A stretch of DNA of 12,153 bases from an uncultured Eubacteriales bacterium (GCA_900550775.1 URTH01000043.1:1-12153), one strand, 5' to 3'. Counted from the first letter of the stretch, positions 5,507-12,153 are shown. Numbers and translations are program-made. Notes: generated by a model not told the origin, from the letters alone.

Positions 5507-6151
5507 ATGATCGACGACAGTATCAATTATGAATATATTATCCGCTATCTGCGTGATCTTTTGCCAAAGCGCAGCGGCATCATGGGCGAAATGGAAGCAT
5601 ACGCCGCGGCGCACAGCGTTCCGATTTCACAGCCGGAAACCATGCGGCTTTTGGAGCTTTTGGTCTCGCTCAGCCGCGCGGAGCGTATCTTGGAGATCGG
5701 CTGCGCCATCGGCTATTCTGCCATCGGCATGGCAAAGGCCGGCGCCGGATGGATTGACACCATCGAGATTTCCGCCGACGCGGCAAGGGTTGCGCGGCAA
5801 AATTTTGAAAAAGCCGGTCTTGACGGCGTGATTACCCTGCATCTGGGCGATGCCAAAGAGGTTCTTCCGACCATGCAGGGCAGCTATGACATGATTTTTA
5901 TGGACGCCGCCAAGGCGCAGTATCAGGAATTTTTTTCTCACGCTCTGCGTATGCTAAAACCGGGAGGGCTTTTGGTCTCGGACAACGTGTTGTATAAAGG
6001 CATGACCGCCACCGACGAACTGGTACAGCGGCGCAAGATTACCATTGTCAAACGGCTGCGCGCATACCTTTCCATGCTTTCTTCATCCGAAGAGCTTATG
6101 ACCTCCGTGCTGCCGATCGGAGACGGGGTGGCGCTCAGTATCAAAAAGTAA
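5507..6151 (+). CDS. trmR: SAM-dependent O-methyltransferase, probably tRNA 5-hydroxyuridine methyltransferase TrmR
   Basis: The 214-residue product is a class I methyltransferase of the family-3 O-methyltransferase (COMT-like) group. SAM motif I is EIGCAIGYSA (63-72), the acidic end of the next strand is IEIS (86-89), and metal-binding acids lie in MDAAK (D133) and SDN (D159, N160). In Bacillus subtilis the mltG neighbour YrrM is TrmR, which methylates 5-hydroxyuridine at the tRNA wobble position to 5-methoxyuridine. The same order here supports that name, although sequence alone cannot exclude a small-molecule substrate. ATG 5507 has AGGAG seven bases upstream and begins the conserved N-terminus; a start at 5480 lacks such a site. 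The gene lies 45 nt after mltG and 51 nt before rodA. Confidence 0.88.
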   Translation: MIDDSINYEYIIRYLRDLLPKRSGIMGEMEAYAAAHSVPISQPETMRLLELLVSLSRAERILEIGCAIGYSAIGMAKAGAGWIDTIEISADAARVARQNFEKAGLDGVITLHLGDAKEVLPTMQGSYDMIFMDAAKAQYQEFFSHALRMLKPGGLLVSDNVLYKGMTATDELVQRRKITIVKRLRAYLSMLSSSEELMTSVLPIGDGVALSIKK

Positions 6152-6202
6152 TTTCGCGGTGTGCGATTTTGCATCGCCGAAAGAAAACGGGAGAATACGA
6201 TT

Positions 6203-7309
6203 ATGTTTCAATCATCCTATCGGCTGCGCACCCTTTGGCGCAACTTAGATTTACCCTTTGTGATCCTGATTTTGCTCAACGCACTGTTTGGCATGGTCAT
6301 GATCTCCAGCGCAGGCGGCGCGCACTATGTCCTGGTTCAGGCTGCGGCCTTTTTGCTGGGAATTTGCGGCGTGGTCGCACTGATGATTTTGGATTATGAA
6401 TATCTCGGCCGGATTTCACGCTATCTGTATGTTGCCGGCGTCCTGCTTTTGGTGCTTGTTTTGATTCCGGGTATCGGTTCGGTGCGCGGCGGCGCCAGAA
6501 GCTGGTTTGCCTTTGGGCCGATCAATCTTCAGCCGTCCGAGCTGGTCAAAATCTTCTTTATCATCACCTTTTCCAAGCAACTTTCGGATCATGAGGACGA
6601 CTTAAACCGCCCCAAGGTTTTTCTGTCCCTGCTTTTGCATCTCGGCATTTTCTGCGTGCTGATTCTTTTGCAGCCGGACTTTGGTACGGCTGCGGTCTTT
6701 ATCGGCATCGCGCTGGTTATGCTCTTTACCGCAAACCTTAGTTTAAAGTACGTTTTCGGCGGCATCGGCGCACTGGCTGCCATCTGTCCGCTCGCCTGGT
6801 TCTTTGTTCTCCAGGATTACCAAAAAAACCGTATTATCAGCGCCTTTTGGCCGGAACGGGATCCCAGCGGCAGCGGCTATCACGTCATTCAGTCGAAAAT
6901 TGCCGTCGGTTCCGGCCGGTTTTTCGGCACCGGTCTTTATAAAGGCTCCAGTCAGGTCAACAACCTGCTGCCGGAGCGGCATACCGACTTTATCTATGCC
7001 GCCGTCTGCGAAGAACTGGGTATGCTGGGCGGTATTCTGGTGATTCTGCTTTTGACCCTTTTGATTTTTCGGTGTATCTCCATCGGTCAAAACGCCCGCA
7101 ATCCGCTCGGCAACCACATCTGTGTCGGCGTTGCGGCAATGCTGATCTTTCAGGTGTTTGAAAACATCGGCATGTGTCTCGGCCTCTTTCCCGTTACGGG
7201 CATCACCCTGCCCTTTTACAGCTACGGCGGCTCTTCGATGATTACCACCATGCTGGCGATGGGACTGGTCTTAAATGTGCGCTACCGCTGCCGCATGATC
7301 AACTTCTGA
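6203..7309 (+). CDS. rodA: SEDS peptidoglycan glycosyltransferase RodA
   Basis: The 368-residue, roughly ten-span membrane protein belongs to the SEDS family, which polymerises lipid II into glycan strands with a class B PBP partner. Visible signatures are RGGARSW (95-101), LQPSELVK (109-116), LLQPDFGTA with D159 (155-163), DPSGSGYHVIQS (220-231), IAVGSG (233-238), LPERHTDFI with D262 (256-264), and the closing GLFPVTGITLPFYSYGGSS. PVTGI and the ERDPSGSGYH form point to RodA rather than FtsW, whose equivalent reads more like LPTKGLTLP. SpoVE/FtsW is the main alternative. ATG 6203 has GGGAG upstream; a GTG at 6161 in the same frame is not preceded by a comparable site. No class B PBP is in the window. 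Confidence 0.93.
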   Translation: MFQSSYRLRTLWRNLDLPFVILILLNALFGMVMISSAGGAHYVLVQAAAFLLGICGVVALMILDYEYLGRISRYLYVAGVLLLVLVLIPGIGSVRGGARSWFAFGPINLQPSELVKIFFIITFSKQLSDHEDDLNRPKVFLSLLLHLGIFCVLILLQPDFGTAAVFIGIALVMLFTANLSLKYVFGGIGALAAICPLAWFFVLQDYQKNRIISAFWPERDPSGSGYHVIQSKIAVGSGRFFGTGLYKGSSQVNNLLPERHTDFIYAAVCEELGMLGGILVILLLTLLIFRCISIGQNARNPLGNHICVGVAAMLIFQVFENIGMCLGLFPVTGITLPFYSYGGSSMITTMLAMGLVLNVRYRCRMINF

Positions 7310-7344
7310 CGCAGCAAATTTCTTTTTGGGGGAGGCGTTTTTCC

Positions 7345-8289
7345 GTGATTCGATGGATTCTTCAAAAGACTGTCCCTGATTATACACAGGTTAAGGACCC
7401 GGCGGTGCGCAAACGTTACGGCGTCTTAGCCGGTGTGCTCGGTATTATATGTAACGCGCTGCTCTTTTTGATTAAGCTTATCGCCGGTGCGCTGCTGCAC
7501 AGTATCGCCGTGACTTCGGATGCCTTTAACAACCTTTCGGACATGGCCGCCTCGGTGGTCTCTCTGCTCGGCGCAAAGCTGAGCGGCCGTAGCGCCGATG
7601 AGGGGCATCCTTACGGCCACGGCCGCGGAGAGTATATCGCCGCACTGATTGTTGCCTTTTTGATTATCTATGTCGGCTTGCAGCTGTTTTTGCGCGGCAT
7701 CGGGCAGATTTTGCATCCGTCGCCGGTGGCGCTCGGATTTTTGCCGATGCTTTTTCTGGCGCTCTCTATCCTGCTAAAGCTTTGGATGTTTTTTTATAAC
7801 CGCTATTTGGGGCGCGCCATTGATTCAAAGCTCTTATTCGCCGCCGCAAAGGACAGTTTAAACGATGTGGTCGCCACCGGCGCCGTTTTGCTCTGTGCGC
7901 TGCTTGCGCCGATTTGTCCTTTTCCGCTTGACGGCATTGTCGGTCTGGCGGTTTCCTGCCTGGTGCTCTATACCGGATACAGCGTGGCAAAGGACACCAT
8001 CGACCGGCTGCTCGGCCAAAAGCCGGCCGAGGATCTGCAAAAACAGATCGAATCCATGATTTTGGGAAACCCCAGCGTCCTCGGTATGCATGATCTGATG
8101 GTGCATGACTACGGCCCAGGCCGTATCATTGCCTCCGCGCACGCAGAGGTGCCGGACGACCTGACCCTGATTGCCTGTCACGATATCATCGACTGTATCG
8201 AAAAGGAAATTCTGGCGGCGCTGGGCGTTGATATTGTGATTCATATGGATCCCGTCCCGGTGCGAAGCCGTCAGCTTCCGCCAAAATAA
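7345..8289 (+). CDS. Cation diffusion facilitator exporter, possibly Mn-type
   Basis: The 314-residue product is a CDF antiporter with six membrane spans (about 25-50, 55-77, 98-117, 128-150, 176-190, 195-214) and a cytosolic ferredoxin-like C-terminal domain (about 225-302). The short GHPYGHGRGEYI segment (87-98) after the second span is a family hallmark. Aligned by eye with E. coli YiiP, the transport site is N62 and D66 in span 2 plus D170 and D174 before span 5. Zinc exporters such as YiiP have Asp-Asp/His-Asp there, whereas an Asn-Asp-Asp-Asp set has been reported for the manganese exporter MntE, so manganese is inferred. The start is GTG 7345 behind GGGGGAGG. It lies 35 nt after rodA and is the last gene of the cluster; a metal link to the wall genes is not evident. 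Confidence 0.9.
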   Translation: MIRWILQKTVPDYTQVKDPAVRKRYGVLAGVLGIICNALLFLIKLIAGALLHSIAVTSDAFNNLSDMAASVVSLLGAKLSGRSADEGHPYGHGRGEYIAALIVAFLIIYVGLQLFLRGIGQILHPSPVALGFLPMLFLALSILLKLWMFFYNRYLGRAIDSKLLFAAAKDSLNDVVATGAVLLCALLAPICPFPLDGIVGLAVSCLVLYTGYSVAKDTIDRLLGQKPAEDLQKQIESMILGNPSVLGMHDLMVHDYGPGRIIASAHAEVPDDLTLIACHDIIDCIEKEILAALGVDIVIHMDPVPVRSRQLPPK

Positions 8290-8290
8290 A

Positions 8291-8330
8291 GGAGAGGGCT
8301 ACTATCAGGCTAGCTTGTGTAGTCCTCTTC
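8291..8330. terminator. Hairpin between convergent genes, probable weak terminator
   Basis: GGAGAGGGCTAC (8291-8302) and GTAGTCCTCTTC (8319-8330) form a 12-bp stem with two G-U wobbles on the plus strand. On the minus strand two pairs become mismatches, but only there does a T-rich stretch follow (CCTTTATTTTGG). It overlaps the stop of the minus-strand gene and sits just after the CDF gene, so it may end transcription from either side imperfectly. Confidence 0.45.
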
Positions 8331-8693
8331 AAACGACGCTAAGTCCTGCCTGGTGCGCAGCACCACGCCCTCTTTCAGCCGGAGCAGATCCTCCGCCGGA
8401 AGATTGGCCGTATAGACGCCCAGTCGGTATAAAAAGGTTTCCTGTCCGTCCGATACCATGTAGACGGCAATGTCACGGTTTTCCAGACGCGCCAGATAAT
8501 AGTCCACCGTAACGCGCTGATTTCCGCTTGCCGGCGCGGCCTCGGCCGTATCTGCCGTGTGCGGCAGCACTGCCTCGCTGACACGCTGCATTTGATACCG
8601 ATAGGCAACCACATAGGATAAATACCCCACTAAAACCGCCGCCGCAAAAACGATAATCCCCAGGGTAATACTTTTAAAAAAGCGCCGTGCCAT
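8310..8693 (-). CDS. Membrane-anchored protein resembling the BofC C-terminal domain
   Basis: The 127-residue product has a basic start (MARRFFK), one membrane helix (about 8-32), a low-complexity linker rich in Ala, Thr and Pro (40-60), and a small domain (63-127) reading VDYYLARLENRDIAVYMV, then LYRLGVY, LPAEDLLRLKEGVVL and FEEDYTS. The pattern of a strand pair, then LPxEDxxxLxxGV, then a closing EDY resembles the C-terminal domain of the forespore regulator BofC and many unnamed clostridial proteins. I infer homology from this pattern only. The second ATG (8693) is preferred because AGGGGG lies seven bases before it and is too close to the ATG at 8699. It is transcribed convergently with the envelope cluster and divergently from the PBP gene. 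It is probably an extracytoplasmic domain; its function is unknown. Confidence 0.75.
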   Translation of the reverse strand: MARRFFKSITLGIIVFAAAVLVGYLSYVVAYRYQMQRVSEAVLPHTADTAEAAPASGNQRVTVDYYLARLENRDIAVYMVSDGQETFLYRLGVYTANLPAEDLLRLKEGVVLRTRQDLASFEEDYTS

Positions 8694-8786
8694 GATCATT
8701 CCCCCTATATATTGTATATTTTAGCAATTTGTAACACGATTTTAATCTATTATTAACGAAGAAAACGCTTTTTATACGCATCTTTG

Positions 8787-8795
8787 TGGTATACT
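8787..8795 (+). promoter_or_regulatory. Extended -10 promoter of the class A PBP gene
   Basis: TGG directly followed by TATACT (8790-8795) gives a strong extended -10 element. No good -35 hexamer lies 17 nt upstream (GCTTTT), as is common for extended -10 promoters or activator-dependent ones. The predicted start is near 8802, leaving a leader of about 77 nt. Confidence 0.6.
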
Positions 8796-8801
8796 GATAG
8801 G

Positions 8802-8818
8802 GAGTGTCGCCGACACTC
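8802..8818 (+). promoter_or_regulatory. Perfect inverted repeat at the predicted PBP transcript start
   Basis: GAGTGTC and GACACTC form a perfect 7-bp dyad around GCC, lying exactly where transcription should begin. It could be an operator covering +1, or a hairpin at the very 5' end of the mRNA that protects it from decay. It is too early in the transcript and lacks a T-tract to be a terminator. Confidence 0.5.
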
Positions 8819-8878
8819 TGCGAAAAAGCGATGATAAACTGCTGCAAAAACGTTCGTAACTATCAAAGGAGAATCGAA

Positions 8879-11161
8879 ATGAAACACTACGTAAAACGGT
8901 TTTTACTGATTTTCAGCATTACGCTGCTGATTGGTCTGCTTCTTTTCGGCGTACTGCTTTGCGGTGCAGTCTTTGGATATTGGGGCAATGTGGATGACCT
9001 CGATTTAGAGAGTCTGACCCTTCGCCAGAACTCCAGTATCGTCTATATTGATCCCGACAGCGGCGAGGAAAAAGAGCTGCAGTCGCTGAACCAGAAGGAA
9101 AACCGCGTCTGGGTTGATTTAAAAGACACGCCGGAGAATCTTCGGTATGCGTTTGTCTCCATTGAGGATGAGCGTTTTTATGAGCACCGCGGCTTTGATT
9201 TAAAGCGTACCGCTAAGGCGACCATGACCTGGGTTTTTGATAAGGTAACCCGCCGCAGCGGCGCTGCATCCCTTGGCGGAAGTACCATCACCCAGCAGCT
9301 GATTAAAAACATTACCGGTGAGGACGACCAGACCCCGGCGCGGAAAATCCGCGAAATTTCCCGCGCGGTGGCGCTGGAAAAGGAGATGGATAAGGATCAG
9401 ATTTTGGAACTGTACTTAAACTGCATCTACCTTTCCCAGGGCTGCAGCGGCGTGCAGACGGCCGCGCGGCAGTATTTTGACAAGGACGCCGCCGCGCTCT
9501 CGCTGGCGGAGTGCGCCTCCATTGCCGGTATCACGCAATATCCGTCCATGTACGACCCCTTTGTCAATCCGGAAAAGAATAAAGAACGGCAGGAGCTTGT
9601 GCTGTCCAAGATGTTAGAGCTTGGCTATATCAGCCAAGAAGAGCATGACGCCGCCGTGGCGGAGACGCTGCACTTTGCGGATCCCGGCAAAAAGGAAGAG
9701 GAGAAAAAGGCCGCAGCCGGTACGACCTCTTACTTTGTCGATCAGGTCATGCGCGATGTGTTAAACGATTTGAAAAAGCAGGGATATTCCGACACGCTGG
9801 CGAACAAAATTCTCTACTCCGGCGGCGTCAAGATTTACAGCACCTACCATCCCCGCATCCAAAAGATTTTAGAGACCTATTTTGAAAACACCAAAAACTT
9901 CCCGTCCGGCGGCGCCCAGTCGGCCATGTCGATCTGTGACGTGCAGACCGGACAGGTGGTCGGCATTGTCGGCGGCATCGGCGAAAAGCCGGGCAGTCTG
10001 ACCTTAAACCGTGCAACCAGTCTGCGGCAGCCGGGTTCTACCATCAAGCCGATCGGCGTTTACGCCCCGGCGCTGGATCGCGGCCTGATTACCGCAGGGG
10101 CGATTTATGACGATAAGGCGACCTCTTATGGCGGCTGGACACCGCGAAACTACGACTTCCGCTACCGCGGCAAGGTGGACGTGCGCGCTGCCGTACGATC
10201 CTCCTTAAACACCGTCCCGGTTGAGATTTTAAACAAGATGGGCGTACAAAACAGCTATGACTTTTTAACCCAAAAGCTGGGGCTTACTACTCTGGTTGAA
10301 AGCCGTGAGGTGGACGGCAAAATCTACACCGACATCGGTCTTTCTCAGCTGGCGCTGGGCGGTTTGACCGACGGTACCAACACGGTCGAAATGTCCGCCG
10401 CATTTGCCGCATTTGCCAATAACGGCGTCTATCACAAGCCCTATACCTATACCGAGGTCAAGGATAAGGACGGCAATATCATCGTATCGTCCGACCGCTC
10501 TTTTCAGCAGGCCATGAAACCGTCTACTGCGTATATCATGACAAAGCTGCTGGAAGAGGTTGTCGAAAGCGGCACCGGCCGCGGCGCGGCGGTCTCCGGC
10601 ACAAGAACCGCCGGTAAAACGGGTACCACCTCGGAGAACAACGACCGCTGGTTTGTCGGCTATACGCCAAATTATGCGGCGGCCGTCTGGTACGGTTTTG
10701 ATACGCCGAAGGAGATTACCAATTCCGCAAACCCCTGTATCCCAGTCTTTAAGGGCGTGATGGATCAGGTACAAAAAACCGTGACCGAGCGGCGTGAGAT
10801 TGTCAAGCCGGACGATGTGGTATCGGTCAGCTACTGTACCTATACCGGTCTGCGCGCAACCTCCTCCTGCCCCTCCGATACCTTCTATTACTCCAAGGAT
10901 AACATTCCGGCTTACTGCGGCTCCTCACACCCCGGTTATACCCCGGAATCAGAGGAGGACTCCGCGGAGGAGAGCAAGACGGACAGCACGAAAAAGAAGT
11001 CTGATGATGAGGATGGCGACGGTGAGACTGCCTCCTCCGGCTCCTCGGCACGCAGCGGCCAGAGTACCTCCGGGCAAAGCAGAACCGGAGGCAGCACCTC
11101 CGGCAGCGGCAGCAGCAGCGGAACAAGCAGCAGCGGCACACAGAACAATTTGCGGGAATAA
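8879..11161 (+). CDS. Class A penicillin-binding protein (PBP1A type)
   Basis: This bifunctional enzyme polymerises glycan strands and cross-links peptides outside the membrane. The 760-residue product has a short cytosolic end, one membrane helix (about 8-35), and a GT51 domain (about 75-260) with EDERFYEH containing catalytic E96, GGSTITQQLIKN (133-144) and RKIREI (155-160). The transpeptidase domain (about 345-635) has GSTIK with nucleophile S387 (386-390), SLN (442-444) and KTGT (580-583). A tail follows with three cysteines (653, 664, 680) and a low-complexity acidic then Ser/Gly-rich end (about 688-757). ATG 8879 has AAAGGAG upstream and yields the usual anchor; the same frame is open back to 8804, but that start has no ribosome site. 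All active-site motifs are intact. It is a single-gene unit with promoter and terminator. Confidence 0.96.
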   Translation: MKHYVKRFLLIFSITLLIGLLLFGVLLCGAVFGYWGNVDDLDLESLTLRQNSSIVYIDPDSGEEKELQSLNQKENRVWVDLKDTPENLRYAFVSIEDERFYEHRGFDLKRTAKATMTWVFDKVTRRSGAASLGGSTITQQLIKNITGEDDQTPARKIREISRAVALEKEMDKDQILELYLNCIYLSQGCSGVQTAARQYFDKDAAALSLAECASIAGITQYPSMYDPFVNPEKNKERQELVLSKMLELGYISQEEHDAAVAETLHFADPGKKEEEKKAAAGTTSYFVDQVMRDVLNDLKKQGYSDTLANKILYSGGVKIYSTYHPRIQKILETYFENTKNFPSGGAQSAMSICDVQTGQVVGIVGGIGEKPGSLTLNRATSLRQPGSTIKPIGVYAPALDRGLITAGAIYDDKATSYGGWTPRNYDFRYRGKVDVRAAVRSSLNTVPVEILNKMGVQNSYDFLTQKLGLTTLVESREVDGKIYTDIGLSQLALGGLTDGTNTVEMSAAFAAFANNGVYHKPYTYTEVKDKDGNIIVSSDRSFQQAMKPSTAYIMTKLLEEVVESGTGRGAAVSGTRTAGKTGTTSENNDRWFVGYTPNYAAAVWYGFDTPKEITNSANPCIPVFKGVMDQVQKTVTERREIVKPDDVVSVSYCTYTGLRATSSCPSDTFYYSKDNIPAYCGSSHPGYTPESEEDSAEESKTDSTKKKSDDEDGDGETASSGSSARSGQSTSGQSRTGGSTSGSGSSSGTSSSGTQNNLRE

Positions 11162-11180
11162 TGAATGATTTGTCCCGTCA

Positions 11181-11226
11181 GGACGCACCCAAAGCCCCGT
11201 TTGGCGGCTTGGGTGCGTCCTTTTTT
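11181..11226 (+). terminator. Strong intrinsic terminator after the PBP gene
   Basis: GGACGCACCCAA (11181-11192) pairs perfectly with TTGGGTGCGTCC (11209-11220). A further GCC/GGC pairing lies above a one-base bulge on the 5' side and unpaired bases on the 3' side. TTTTTT follows directly. It starts 19 nt after the PBP stop codon. Confidence 0.92.
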
Positions 11227-11346
11227 AAACGGGAGCGGGCAAAGCACACAAAACAAGGCGCAAAAGGAAGAAAACAGGAAATAAGCCTTTTCCTGTCTGA
11301 ATTTTATGGATTTTCCCCAAAATTGCGGTTTCCTGTCGGTCACTGC
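11227..11346. other. Non-coding spacer with a TTTCCTGT repeat and hairpin
   Basis: No supported gene is present between the PBP terminator and the next promoter. ACAGGAAA (11274-11281) and TTTCCTGT (11289-11296) form an 8-bp inverted repeat with a 7-nt loop. A second direct copy of TTTCCTGT lies at 11329-11336, eleven bases before the -35 box. The two direct copies are spaced 40 bp apart, close to four helical turns, so they could be regulator sites. This is weak evidence in AT-rich sequence. Confidence 0.35.
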
Positions 11347-11375
11347 TTGACAGAGCGAAAAAATTGTGCTAAACT
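11347..11375 (+). promoter_or_regulatory. Promoter of the amino acid binding-protein gene
   Basis: TTGACA (11347-11352), a 17-nt spacer and TAAACT (11370-11375) make a near-consensus sigma-A promoter. A 13-bp AT-only palindrome (ATTATTAAATAAT, 11381-11393) covers the predicted start near 11382 and could be a repressor site or chance in AT-rich sequence. Confidence 0.75.
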
Positions 11376-11381
11376 AAATCA

Positions 11382-11610
11382 TTATTAAATAATCCTTTGA
11401 GGGAGACAAAAGGGCGAGGGATTATAGGAATTTGACCGCGGCATTTTGGGCTGCATTCGGACGTGGGAAGTCCGGCTGCCCGTAAAAAATGCGATTGTCA
11501 TCGGCGCCCTGCGCCGCATTGACGGACGGTGTTTTGCGGGTTGGTTCCGTTTTATTACGATTTTGCTGCACGCAAAATAAATTTATTACTTTGAGAAAGG
11601 GGAACTCAAA
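11382..11610 (+). promoter_or_regulatory. Long structured 5' leader, candidate cis-regulatory RNA
   Basis: About 229 nt separate the predicted transcript start from the TTG start codon. The first element is a two-part stem: GCATTTT (11441-11447) with AAAATGC (11486-11492), and GGGC (11448-11451) with GCCC (11478-11481), enclosing a CGGAC/GTCCG hairpin (11458-11462 and 11470-11474). The second is a hairpin CGGCGC-CCT-GCGCCG (11502-11516), extended by GTCA/TGAC. The alternative AATGCG (11488-11493) with CGCATT (11515-11520) would disrupt both. Further on, ACGGA/TCCGT (11522-11526 and 11546-11550) is followed by TTTATTACGATTTT and overlaps a rival TTTTGCG/CGCAAAA pairing (11532-11538 and 11571-11577). 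I do not recognise a T-box, SAM, lysine, guanidine or cyclic-di-GMP aptamer. Switching is inferred from competing pairings only. Confidence 0.5.
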
Positions 11611-12153
11611 TTGAAGAAATTGGTAAAATTAGCTAGCATTGCATTGTCAGCCGTATTGGCTGTCGGCAGCCTCGCCGGCTGCGGCAACCAGGCAGGCACC
11701 ACCGGAAGCACAGGAAGCGCAGACGGCGCCATTAAAATCGGCGGTATCGGTCCGCTGACCGGTAATGCCGCAATTTACGGTCAGGCCGCAAAGAACGGTG
11801 CGCAGATCGCAGTTGATGAGATTAACGCAGCCGGCGGTGACATCAAGTTTGAATTAAAGTATGAGGACGATGAGAACGACGCAGAAAAGTCTGTCAATGC
11901 CTACAACAACTTAAAAGACTGGGGCATGCAGATTTCCCTGGGCAGCGTTACGACCCAGCCCTGTATCGCCGTTTCTACCGAGCTGAACGCAGACAAGATC
12001 TTTGCGCTGACGCCTTCGGCTTCCTCGACCGATGTTATCGGCGGTCAGCCGGACAAGGACGGCAACGTAACCATCGCACGTAAGGACAGCATGTTCCAGA
12101 TGTGCTTTACCGACCCGAACCAGGGTATTGCTTCGGCTGAGTATATTAAAGAG
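11611..12153 (+). CDS. Branched-chain-amino-acid-type ABC transporter substrate-binding lipoprotein (partial)
   Basis: The 181 visible residues are the N-terminal part of a periplasmic-binding-protein family 6 (LivJ/LivK-like) protein, cut by the window end. A lipoprotein signal peptide (MKKLVKLASIALSAVLAVGS) ends in the lipobox LAGC with Cys24, to be lipidated and anchored outside the membrane. A Gly/Thr/Ser linker follows (about 25-40). The mature domain opens with IKIGGIGPLTGNAAIYGQ, AVDEINAAGG and YEDDENDAEKSVNAYNNL, and continues with LGSVTTQPCIAVSTELN and TPSASSTD, all typical of this family. The start is TTG 11611, with AAAGGGG eight bases upstream. The ligand could be leucine, isoleucine or valine, but amide, urea and other binding proteins share the fold. 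Permease and ATPase genes would be expected beyond the window. Confidence 0.92.
   Translation, partial: MKKLVKLASIALSAVLAVGSLAGCGNQAGTTGSTGSADGAIKIGGIGPLTGNAAIYGQAAKNGAQIAVDEINAAGGDIKFELKYEDDENDAEKSVNAYNNLKDWGMQISLGSVTTQPCIAVSTELNADKIFALTPSASSTDVIGGQPDKDGNVTIARKDSMFQMCFTDPNQGIASAEYIKE

Noticed and set aside
10935..11158. Ser/Gly-coding repeats at the end of the PBP gene considered as a repeat array or CRISPR
   Set aside because: They are in-frame low-complexity codons without regular repeat units or spacers. No CRISPR array or cas gene is present in the window.
11425..11442. ACCGCGGC in the leader considered as a T-box antiterminator element
   Set aside because: The full T-box consensus is absent, the motif lies only about 60 nt after the transcript start, and no specifier-loop structure precedes it.
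11489..11614. A 41-codon ATG reading frame in the leader that ends overlapping the TTG start of the binding protein
   Set aside because: There is no Shine-Dalgarno sequence before the ATG and no leucine, isoleucine or valine run as in attenuation peptides. The codons follow hairpin sequences, so it is probably fortuitous.

Overview
The window looks like chromosome of a Gram-positive anaerobe of the class Clostridia, probably near the Ruminococcaceae/Oscillospiraceae. This is inferred from strong AGGAG/GGGGG ribosome binding sites, GTG and TTG starts, sigma-A type promoters, the mltG-trmR gene pair known from Firmicutes, a RodA/class A PBP wall-synthesis set and a lipoprotein-type ABC binding protein. 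I cannot place it to species.

Region 1 (1-1238) is visibly AT-rich and accessory in character. It holds the end of an unidentified gene, a 44-residue single-span membrane peptide, a RelE/ParE-type toxin with a Phd/YefM-type antitoxin on the minus strand (promoter TTGACA-N17-TATAAA), a 16-bp palindrome, and the C-terminal stub of an XRE-family repressor. The stub abuts the terminator of a tRNA-Leu(CAA) gene (1242-1328, minus). This layout resembles the worn edge of an integrated element at a tRNA gene.

Region 2 (1481-8289) is more GC-rich and is one tightly spaced plus-strand gene cluster behind a good promoter: WecG/TagA-type glycosyltransferase, DJ-1/PfpI protein, 5-formyltetrahydrofolate cyclo-ligase, CPBP (CAAX-protease-like) membrane protein, MltG, TrmR-type O-methyltransferase, RodA and a CDF metal exporter. 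Its main theme is envelope assembly: TagA-type sugar transfer, RodA glycan polymerisation and MltG glycan-strand cleavage. Folate, tRNA-modification, stress and metal-efflux genes share the cluster.

Region 3 (8291-11226) has a convergent minus-strand gene for a membrane-anchored protein resembling the BofC C-terminal domain, then a divergent plus-strand gene for a class A penicillin-binding protein. The PBP gene has an extended -10 promoter, a perfect palindrome at its predicted transcript start and a strong terminator.

Region 4 (11227-12153) holds a consensus-like promoter, a roughly 230-nt leader with several stable and mutually exclusive pairings, and the first 181 codons of a TTG-initiated branched-chain-amino-acid-type ABC substrate-binding lipoprotein cut by the window end.

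Most of the window is conserved housekeeping sequence, and I see no clear new multi-gene system. The points most worth follow-up are the structured leader at 11382-11610, the antitoxin whose tail appears shifted out of frame at a run of five C, and the eroded tRNA-Leu edge.
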